Source of the DNA: Streptomyces cinerochromogenes
GTDB lineage: Bacteria > Actinomycetota > Actinomycetes > Streptomycetales > Streptomycetaceae
Length of the DNA stretch: 64,000 bases
Assembly: GCF_014648635.1 (NCBI RefSeq)
Contig: NZ_BMRM01000009.1
Span: 1 to 64,000, forward strand
Direction: 5' to 3'
In this document: one piece after another, positions 57,462 to 64,000 of the stretch
Numbering within the stretch: position 1 is the stretch's first letter
Layout of the letters: the number at the start of each line of letters is the position of its first letter
The notes under the pieces: model-generated
Told to the model about the DNA's origin: nothing
The model's database searches: none
What the model saw: the letters and a program-made list of their open reading frames with translations, nothing else
Made by a program: the position numbers and the translations under genes

Positions 57462-57719
57462 ATGGAACAGATAACAGTGCGCAGCAGGGCCAGGGTCCCT
57501 GCGATCACCTGCGGGAGCAGCGCGACCAGTTCGCGCCTCGACCGTCATCTGTCGGTGCTGGCGGGTCCCGCCATACCGCAGCGGGAAACGGTCGAGGCGA
57601 CCTCGCTGATGCGCGAACTCACGGCGCGTGACACCACGCACCGGGGCGCGCGGGTCAGCCGCGTCTCCCTCTTCGCGCCGTTGCGCCGACTGCGCCGTTC
57701 GCTGTTCGGCGGTCACTGA
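57462..57719 (+). CDS. Small basic hypothetical protein
   Basis: This 85-residue protein begins MEQITVRSRARVPAITCGSS and ends in an Arg-rich LRRLRRSLFGGH. It has one Cys near residue 18 and no signal peptide or membrane span. The start ATG 57462 has GGGGAG 5 bases upstream; the open frame extends further upstream to 57396 without an SD. It resembles no family I know. It is convergent with the CoA-transferase gene, with 42 bases between. Codon usage and the SD support a real gene, but nothing points to function. Confidence 0.6.
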   Translation: MEQITVRSRARVPAITCGSSATSSRLDRHLSVLAGPAIPQRETVEATSLMRELTARDTTHRGARVSRVSLFAPLRRLRRSLFGGH

Positions 57720-57761
57720 CCGCGTCGCAGGGCCCCTGACCCCGAGCAGGGGTGCCCGCGC

Positions 57762-58958
57762 TCAGGCCGCCACACCGTCCCGGCGCAGCGCTGCGATCTC
57801 GTCGTCCGTCATCCCCACGGCACGCAGCAGCGCTCCGGTGTGCTGTCCGAGTGCGGGCACGTCCCCCATCCGTGCCTCGTCCCCGCCCGGCAGCGTGATG
57901 GGAGGCAGCAGCGCCTTCAGCGGTCCGGCCGGCGAACCCACCCGACGCCACCGCTCCCGGGCCGCGAGCTGCGGATGCCCCGCCAGCTCGTGCAGATCCC
58001 GCAGCCGGGCACAGGCGATGCCCGCCTTCTCCAGCCGTGCCAGCGCCTCCTCGGCGTCCAGCACCGCCAGCGCACCCGCGACCAGGGCGTCGGTCGACTC
58101 CCGGTGCGCCACCCGCGCGGCGTTCGTCGCGTACGCCGGGTCCGCGCCCAGCTCCGGGCGGCCTATGACCTGCTCGGCCAGCCGCCGCCACTCCCGGTCG
58201 TTCTGCACCGACAGCAGCACCCGCCCGCCGTCCGCCGTCGGATAGGCGTCGTACGGCGCGATCACGGCGTGCGCGAGTCCCGTGCGCGCCGGGGGCTCAC
58301 CCCCGTGCATCGCGTGGTGCAGCGGATGACCCATCCACTCGGCGAGCGCCTCCAGCATCGACACCTCCACCGGCCCGCCCCGCCCGGTCGTCCCGCGCCG
58401 CACGAGCGCCGCCAGCACACCGGAGAACGCGTACATGGCCGCCGCGATGTCCGCCGCCGGGATGCCCGCCTTCACCGGCTGCTCCGGCGTCCCGGTGACC
58501 GACACCAGCCCCGCCTCGCACTGCACGAGCATGTCGTAGGCCCGCTTGTCCGCGTACGGTCCCGAGCCGCCGTAGCCCGAGATGTCCACGGCGACCAGCC
58601 GCGGGTGCGCGGCGCACAGCGTGGCCGCGTCCAGACCGAGCCGGGCCGCCGCGCCGTGCGCGAGGTTCTGCACGAACACGTCCGCGTCCGCGACCAGCCG
58701 CCGTACGACGTCCAGGCCGCGCGGGTCCTTCAGGTCGAGCGCGATGGATTCCTTGCCGCGGTTGCACCACACGAAGTGCGAGGCGAGACCGCGGGCCGCG
58801 GTGTCGTAGCCGCGCGCGAAGTCGCCGCCGTCGACCCGCTCCACCTTGATGACCCTGGCGCCCAGGTCGGCGAGCTGCCGGGTGGCGAAGGGCGCGGACA
58901 CGGCCTGCTCGACGGCGACGACGGTGATGCCCTCCAGGGGCAGGGGGAGATGATCCAT
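57762..58958 (-). CDS. CaiB/BaiF family CoA-transferase
   Basis: This 398-residue family III CoA-transferase moves CoA between carboxylic acids. It has the N-terminal GITVVAVEQAVSAPFATRQLADLGARVIKVER, the segment GKESIALDLKDPRGLDVVRRL, the catalytic Asp in KRAYDMLVQCEAGLVSVTG near residue 165, and GIPAADIAAAMYAFSGVLAAL. ATG 58958 is the start. No acyl-CoA dehydrogenase or enoyl-CoA hydratase gene is adjacent, so the donor and acceptor acids are unknown. The gene lies between the small protein gene and the ABC exporter, each with its own promoter as far as can be seen. Confidence 0.92.
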   Translation of the reverse strand: MDHLPLPLEGITVVAVEQAVSAPFATRQLADLGARVIKVERVDGGDFARGYDTAARGLASHFVWCNRGKESIALDLKDPRGLDVVRRLVADADVFVQNLAHGAAARLGLDAATLCAAHPRLVAVDISGYGGSGPYADKRAYDMLVQCEAGLVSVTGTPEQPVKAGIPAADIAAAMYAFSGVLAALVRRGTTGRGGPVEVSMLEALAEWMGHPLHHAMHGGEPPARTGLAHAVIAPYDAYPTADGGRVLLSVQNDREWRRLAEQVIGRPELGADPAYATNAARVAHRESTDALVAGALAVLDAEEALARLEKAGIACARLRDLHELAGHPQLAARERWRRVGSPAGPLKALLPPITLPGGDEARMGDVPALGQHTGALLRAVGMTDDEIAALRRDGVAA

Positions 58959-59004
58959 GGGGTGGATGATCTCCCCGGCCGGCGGCTTTGTCAGCAGTGC
59001 GGGT

Positions 59005-59780
59005 TCACTCGGCCCGCGCGTACCGGCTCACCGCGAGCGGCAGGAACACCGCGGTGAGCAGCAGGCACCAGACCAGCGACCCGGCCACCGGGTGGGCCAC
59101 CGGCCAGGCGGCACCCTCCGGGACCGGCGCGTTGCCGAAGAGGTCGCGCAGGGCCGTGGTCACCGCGCTGATCGGGTTCCACTCGGCGAGCGTGCGCAGC
59201 CAGCCCGGCAGGTTGTCCGTCGGGATGTAGGCGTTGGACAGCAGCGGCAGCACGAAGGAGGAGGAGCCGAGCTGCCCGGCCGCCTCCTCGCTGCGGCTGA
59301 GCAGTCCGAGGAGGATCCCCGCGCAGGTGCAGGCGAACCGGAAGAACAGCAGCAGCCCCACGGCACCGGCCACCCCGGCCGCCGACCCCTCGATCCGCCA
59401 GCCCACCGCGAGACCGGTCAGCAGCAGCGGCACCGTCCCGACCGCTGTGACCACGAGGTCCGCGACGGCCTGTCCGAGCGGTACGGCGGCCCGGCTCACC
59501 GGCATCGTGCGGAACCGGTCCGCCACGCCCCGGTGGGTGTCCTGGGCCGCCTGGAACATGCCGGTCATCAGCCCGCCGGCGGCCGTCGCGACGAGCAGTC
59601 CGGGCACCAGGAAGGAGCGGTACTCGCGGCCGGGCACGGTCAGGGCGCTGCCGAACACATAGCCGAAGAACAGCAGCATGTTGACCGGCATGATCTGGGT
59701 CAGGACCGCGAGGCCCGGGTTGTTGCGGACCCGGCGCAGCTGCCGCCCCGCCATCGCCAGTCCGTCGTACGCGGGTGCCC

Positions 59781-59784
<4 letters not shown>
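59005..59784 (-). CDS. ABC-2 type drug exporter permease
   Basis: This 259-residue permease of the DrrB type has six hydrophobic segments. The N-terminal RQLRRVRNNPGLAVLTQIMPVNMLLFFGYVFG and the conserved ABC-2 region YIPTDNLPGWLRTLAEWNPISAVTTALRDLFG near residue 190 are present. GTG 59784 overlaps the ATPase stop (GTGA on the minus strand). It would move a hydrophobic compound, such as an antibiotic, with the ATPase at 59781-60809. Regulation by the divergent TetR protein is likely. Confidence 0.92.
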
Positions 59785-60784
<1,000 letters not shown>

Positions 60785-60809
<25 letters not shown>

Positions 60810-60844
60810 GCCGGGACCATACCGCACTACGTACGCCGTACGTA
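60785..60844. promoter_or_regulatory. Two TetR-type operators of the exporter/regulator pair
   Basis: TACGTACG-C-CGTACGTA (60828-60844) is a perfect 8+1+8 palindrome between the divergent starts. A related 17-mer, TAAGTACAGCGTACGTA (60785-60801), with three differences, lies inside the ATPase 5' coding end. The two centres are 43 bases apart, about four helical turns. Confidence 0.75.
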
Positions 60845-60873
60845 ACTACGATGGTGGCCGAGGTGATCGAACG

Positions 60874-61584
60874 ATGGCAGTCCGAGGAGCCGTCCCCGAG
60901 GTGATCTGGGCGCGCCCCGAGCGCACCGGCCGGGGCCCGAAGCCGGCGTACACGCGCGACGACATCGCCGCCGCCGCCGTCCGGATCGCCGACGCCGAAG
61001 GGCTCGACGCGGTGTCGATGCGGCGCGTCGCCGCCGAGCTGGGCTGCGGCACCATGTCGCTGTACAACTACGTCCCCCGCAAGGAGGACCTGTACGAGCT
61101 GATGGTGGACGCGGCCGGCGGGGAGCACGCCCCCTGGGAGCCGAGCGGGGACTGGCGGGCCGACATGCGCCGGGTCGCCCGGCAGACGCGTGAGCTGATG
61201 CACCGGCACCCGTGGCTGCCCCGCCTGATGTCCCCCGTGTACGGCTTCAGCCCGAACGCCCTGCGCTACCTGGAGCACTGCCTGGCCTGCCTGGACCCGC
61301 TGGAGGAGCGGTACGGCACCAAGCTGGAGCTGATCGCGATGCTCAACGGCATGGTCACGACCTACGTCCGCAACGAACTCGACACCGCCGAGCGGGTCCG
61401 TGCCCTGCCGTGGTCGGAGGACGAGGAGAACGCGGCCCGCATCGCCTACCTGGGCAGCCGGATCGCCACCGGCGCGTACCCGCGCATGGCGGCGGCGTTC
61501 ACGGAGGACGCCGGCCCGATCGATCTGGAAGCGGTGTTCGAACGAGCGGTGGAACGGGTCATCGACGCGTTCGCGCCGCGCTAG
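60874..61584 (+). CDS. TetR-family repressor of the ABC exporter
   Basis: This 236-residue regulator has the TetR helix-turn-helix near residues 30-70: YTRDDIAAAAVRIADAEGLDAVSMRRVAAELGCGTMSLYNYVPRKEDL. A C-terminal ligand domain of the TetR_C type follows (HPWLPRLMSPVYGFSPNALRYLEHCL). ATG 60874 has AGGTGAT about 8 bases upstream. It diverges from the drrA-like gene, with two related palindromes between them. It most likely represses both directions and is released by the exported drug. Confidence 0.92.
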   Translation: MAVRGAVPEVIWARPERTGRGPKPAYTRDDIAAAAVRIADAEGLDAVSMRRVAAELGCGTMSLYNYVPRKEDLYELMVDAAGGEHAPWEPSGDWRADMRRVARQTRELMHRHPWLPRLMSPVYGFSPNALRYLEHCLACLDPLEERYGTKLELIAMLNGMVTTYVRNELDTAERVRALPWSEDEENAARIAYLGSRIATGAYPRMAAAFTEDAGPIDLEAVFERAVERVIDAFAPR

Positions 61585-61615
61585 CCGGTTTTCGCCGTCG
61601 GAGACGGGGGTCGTG

Positions 61616-62152
61616 GTGGAACGGGAACGGGCGCGGCGGCAGCTCGGCCTGATCGCGGAGGTGCTGGAGGCGGCCCGGGACGGCGGCATCCCGCTCTGGC
61701 TGCGGGGCGGCTGGGCGATGGACTTCTTCCTCGGGGAGGTCAGCCGGGACCACGGGGACATCGACTGGTTCGCCTGGGCGAAGGACGCGGAGCCCCTCGC
61801 CCGGGCGCTGACCCGGCTCGGCCACACACCGGTCCCCGGGCCGCCCGCAGGTCTCCAGCTCGACTTCGTGAAGGACGGCCTGGAGAGCAGCTTCACCCTG
61901 GTCGAACGGGACGCGGCGGGCCGGGTGACCGTCGCCGGCGGGCCCTGGGCCGGCACCCCCTGGCCGGACGGACTGCTCGGCGGGGAGCCCGGCCGTATCG
62001 GTGCGCTCCAGGCGCCGATCGTGGACCCGCGCGTGCAGATCGAGATCAAGCGCATGATGCCCGTCTGGGACCCCTCCCGGCCCCGCCGGGCCAAGGACGC
62101 CCAGGACATCGCCCGGCTGGAGGCCGCCCTGGGCGGGCCGGCCGGCGGCTGA
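61616..62152 (+). CDS. Aminoglycoside nucleotidyltransferase-like protein
   Basis: This 178-residue protein resembles ANT(2'')/AadB-type aminoglycoside adenylyltransferases. LWLRGGWAMDFFLGEVSRDHGDIDWFAW near residue 25 carries the GGW, R-x-H and catalytic Asp-x-Asp pattern. A later ERDAAGRVTVAGGPWAGTPW and VDPRVQIEIKRMMPVWDPSRPRRAKDAQDI match the fold. GTG 61616 has GGGGG 5 bases upstream; GTG 61613 is equally in frame. Whether it confers resistance or acts on another hydroxyl substrate is not shown. It lies 31 bases after the TetR gene and could be co-transcribed. Confidence 0.82.
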   Translation: MERERARRQLGLIAEVLEAARDGGIPLWLRGGWAMDFFLGEVSRDHGDIDWFAWAKDAEPLARALTRLGHTPVPGPPAGLQLDFVKDGLESSFTLVERDAAGRVTVAGGPWAGTPWPDGLLGGEPGRIGALQAPIVDPRVQIEIKRMMPVWDPSRPRRAKDAQDIARLEAALGGPAGG

Positions 62153-62157
62153 GGGGC

Positions 62158-62239
62158 TTCCTTCCGATCGGCCCGGGTCCGCGACGCCCGGCAGCCAGGG
62201 GGTTTCCTTCGGATCCGCCCGGGTCCGCGACGCCCGGCA
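62158..62239. repeat. 36-base direct repeat between convergent genes
   Basis: Two copies of a 36-base unit beginning TTCCTTC (62158-62193 and 62204-62239) share 34 of 36 positions and have a 46-base period. No gene is seen in this 95-base gap. Confidence 0.85.
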
Positions 62240-62247
62240 CGGCACCC

Positions 62248-63402
62248 CTAGAGCAGCGCGAACTGCCCGTCCGGGCCCTCCTCGTGGTGGTCGAGGACCG
62301 AGGCGGGACGGCGGGCGGGCGCGGGTACCGGCAGGACGCCCGCCCGGCGCAGCTCCGCCGCCGTGACCGGTGACGTCACCGTCAACCCGGCCCGCAGCGG
62401 CCGCACTTCCGCCAGCAGGGCGAGGACCGTGACCAGCTCCAGCAGTTCCGACGTCCAGGCCTGCGGCCAGCTCGCCGGACGGACCGCGGCGAGCGTACCC
62501 GGCTCGGCGGGTGCGGTGCGGGCCGTGAACCAGGCCTCCAGGACCCGGACTCCGGCCACCTCGTAGTCCCAGGCCGCGGGCGGGACGGGGGAGATGCGGC
62601 CCTCGTCCAGGTACAGGGTCTCCTCGTCACGGTCGTAGTGCAGGGCGAGCGGCCGGACCGGCAGGGGCGCGCGGACGTACGGGCGGCGCCCGCCCGGCAG
62701 CTTGGGGCGCTCGCCGTCGCGCCGCAGCAGCCACAGCGTCCGGCGGCCCACGTCCACGCCGGCCTCCCACACGCCGAGGTCCCCGGTGAGCGGGACGGTG
62801 AGATCGGGGCGGACCGCCGCGAGGATCCAGGCCAGCACGTCCGGCGCGGAGGGCCGGGCGCCCAGCCGCGCCGACAGGTGGTCCAGCAGGCCGGGGGCCA
62901 GGTTCGGTTCCGTGCCGCCGGGGCGGCGGTACAGCGGGCGGACCCGGCCGGTGCGCAGGATCGGCAGGTGCGAGGTCGCCAGCAGCGGGGTGTCCGGGTC
63001 GCCCGTCCCGACGGCGAACACCTGCTGCCCGTCCGCCACCCGCCACAGCTCCGGGCGGGCCGTGTCGAGCAGCCGGTGGTCCGGGATCAGCCACTGCTCG
63101 TCGAAGGGGGCGGCCAGCACCCGCACCGGCTCCGCGCAGGGTCCCTCCGCGCGCACGAGCCGCTCCGTGCCGGTGGACTGGCCGGGCAGCTGGCCCACCG
63201 CCGACTGGAGCGTACGGGCGCGGCTCGGCTCGAACAGGGCCTCCCGGTCCGGGCCCTCGGCCTTCAGCAGGGCGTCCCAGCGGGCCCTCAGCGAGCCCGG
63301 ATCGGGCGCCGCCGGCCAGGCACGGCCCGGCCGCAGCGGTGCGACGGACCACGGCATGAGGTCCGCCAGCAGCGGAGCGTCGTCGTGCGTCACGCTGGGC
63401 AT
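62248..63402 (-). CDS. Type ISP restriction enzyme C-terminal specificity-like protein, solitary
   Basis: This 384-residue protein has the block AAPFDEQWLIPDHRLLDTARPELWRV near residue 95 and the ending AAWDYEVAGVRVLEAWFTART near residue 280. Both resemble the C-terminal specificity domain of single-polypeptide (type ISP) restriction-modification enzymes. The helicase, nuclease and methyltransferase parts are missing, and no such genes are adjacent. ATG 63402 is the start. It may be a decayed or repurposed DNA-recognition domain. Assignment rests on pattern memory and is moderate. Confidence 0.6.
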   Translation of the reverse strand: MPSVTHDDAPLLADLMPWSVAPLRPGRAWPAAPDPGSLRARWDALLKAEGPDREALFEPSRARTLQSAVGQLPGQSTGTERLVRAEGPCAEPVRVLAAPFDEQWLIPDHRLLDTARPELWRVADGQQVFAVGTGDPDTPLLATSHLPILRTGRVRPLYRRPGGTEPNLAPGLLDHLSARLGARPSAPDVLAWILAAVRPDLTVPLTGDLGVWEAGVDVGRRTLWLLRRDGERPKLPGGRRPYVRAPLPVRPLALHYDRDEETLYLDEGRISPVPPAAWDYEVAGVRVLEAWFTARTAPAEPGTLAAVRPASWPQAWTSELLELVTVLALLAEVRPLRAGLTVTSPVTAAELRRAGVLPVPAPARRPASVLDHHEEGPDGQFALL

Positions 63403-63534
63403 GGTACGGCAGCCCGGCAGCCCCCCAGAGGGGTCCCGGACCGCACGCGGGGTACGGCCGCGCCGCGCGGTGCGACCGGCCGCGGCGGGCCCGCGGACGG
63501 CCGGCGGCCCGGCGCCGCGGAACCGGCGGAGCGT

Positions 63535-64000
63535 CTACGCGTCGAGGGTGACGGTGAAGGAGAACCTGTCCCCCCGGTAGTGGATGACGGCCACGTCCAG
63601 CACCCGCCCCTCGCTGTCGTACGTCACGCCCGTGTAGTGCAGGATCGGGCTGAGCAGCGGGATCTGGAGCAGGCGGGCCGTCTCCGGGTCGGCGAGCCGG
63701 GCCTCCACGGTGTCCGTGATCCGGCTGATGTCCGCCTTCACCACGTCCCGCAGCACCTTGGTCATCGGCCAGCGGACCAGGTCGTCCACGTCGACGCGCT
63801 CGGCCAGTTCGGGACGGATGTGGTTGACGGCGTGGTTGGTCGGCTCGCCGGTCTTCTCGTCGCAGCGCAGACGGTGGTACGACGCCACCTCCGCGCAGTC
63901 CGGGAAGTACTCGGCGAGTCCGGCGGGCACCGGCACCCGCCCGTGGCCGAGCAGTTCGGTCGTCATCCCGGACTGCTGGGCCACGATCGCGTCCACCGAG
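63535..64000 (-). CDS. GntR-family regulator with UTRA domain (partial at window edge)
   Basis: Only the C-terminal 155 residues are present; the frame runs off the right edge at 64000, so the GntR helix-turn-helix lies outside. The visible part is a UTRA ligand domain: CAEVASYHRLRCDEKTGEPTNH, RITDTVEARLADPETARLLQI, and SPILHYTGVTYDSEGRVLDVAVIHYRGDRF. UTRA domains bind small molecules such as sugars or histidine derivatives; the ligand is unknown. An ATG at 63996 is internal to the gene, not its start. The 132 bases to the upstream convergent gene show no other feature. Confidence 0.85.
   Translation of the reverse strand, partial: SVDAIVAQQSGMTTELLGHGRVPVPAGLAEYFPDCAEVASYHRLRCDEKTGEPTNHAVNHIRPELAERVDVDDLVRWPMTKVLRDVVKADISRITDTVEARLADPETARLLQIPLLSPILHYTGVTYDSEGRVLDVAVIHYRGDRFSFTVTLDA

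Noticed and set aside
61400..61615. Upstream extension of the aminoglycoside nucleotidyltransferase-like frame into the TetR gene
   Set aside because: This part overlaps the TetR coding sequence out of frame; the GTG near 61613-61616 with a G-rich SD is a better start.

Overview
The window is chromosomal DNA from a Streptomyces. The GC content is very high, GTG starts are frequent, genes are often coupled by 4-base ATGA/GTGA overlaps, and several mRNAs look leaderless. From memory, the gene order resembles the region of the S. coelicolor chromosome that runs down from pyrG through ald, a parA-like gene, scpA, scpB, aroH, tyrA, cmk and der. No database was searched. I see no CRISPR array, rRNA, tRNA, transposase or prophage.

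Region 1 (1-17.5 kb) is mostly core. It holds the end of CTP synthase, a NUDIX hydrolase, an NTPase/TPR regulator-like protein and alanine dehydrogenase. The actinobacterial segregation block follows: a ParA-like ATPase, a small ribbon-helix-helix-like protein, ScpA, ScpB and an RluB-type pseudouridine synthase. Downstream are chorismate mutase, prephenate dehydrogenase, Cmk, a PlsC-like acyltransferase and Der. Inserted in the core block is a small island (9.85-12.3 kb) of an ADP-ribosylglycohydrolase and two related nucleotidyltransferases. It is preceded by a near-perfect 16-bp palindrome that covers the ribosome binding site.

Region 2 (17.5-31 kb) is cell-surface and metabolic. It has two Streptomyces-type hypothetical proteins, an Rpf-like muralytic enzyme with a long structured leader (possible c-di-AMP riboswitch), a stand-alone cytochrome oxidase subunit I, an I78 protease inhibitor, a PAP2 phosphatase, a mannosyltransferase-like membrane protein, an MFS exporter, an acyl-CoA dehydrogenase, a SepF paralogue and a protein with a cysteine-packed tail.

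Region 3 (30.6-36.3 kb) looks like an amino-acid or sulfur-compound uptake locus. The binding protein diverges from a permease/FAD-NAD(P) protein/ATPase operon. An unlisted 23-codon peptide ending in Cys lies upstream of the binding protein and resembles actinobacterial cysteine-responsive leader peptides.

Region 4 (36.4-50.8 kb) has a streptogrisin-type protease, the DNA-damage pair dnaE2 plus an ImuB-like Y-family protein behind a LexA box, a secreted lipase, a sortase-anchored LPMO, acetyltransferases and a methyltransferase behind a TGTCA repeat array. It also holds an unlisted 44-codon gene, a GntR regulator, a DUF72 protein, an AAA ATPase and an SGNH lipase.

Region 5 (50.9-64 kb) has a NicO metal transporter, a TPR protein and a DUF4331 protein divergent from a SigK/RskA-type sigma/anti-sigma pair. 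These are followed by a CoA-transferase, a drug-type ABC exporter with a divergent TetR regulator and paired operators, an aminoglycoside-nucleotidyltransferase-like protein, a solitary type ISP specificity-like protein and the end of a GntR/UTRA regulator.
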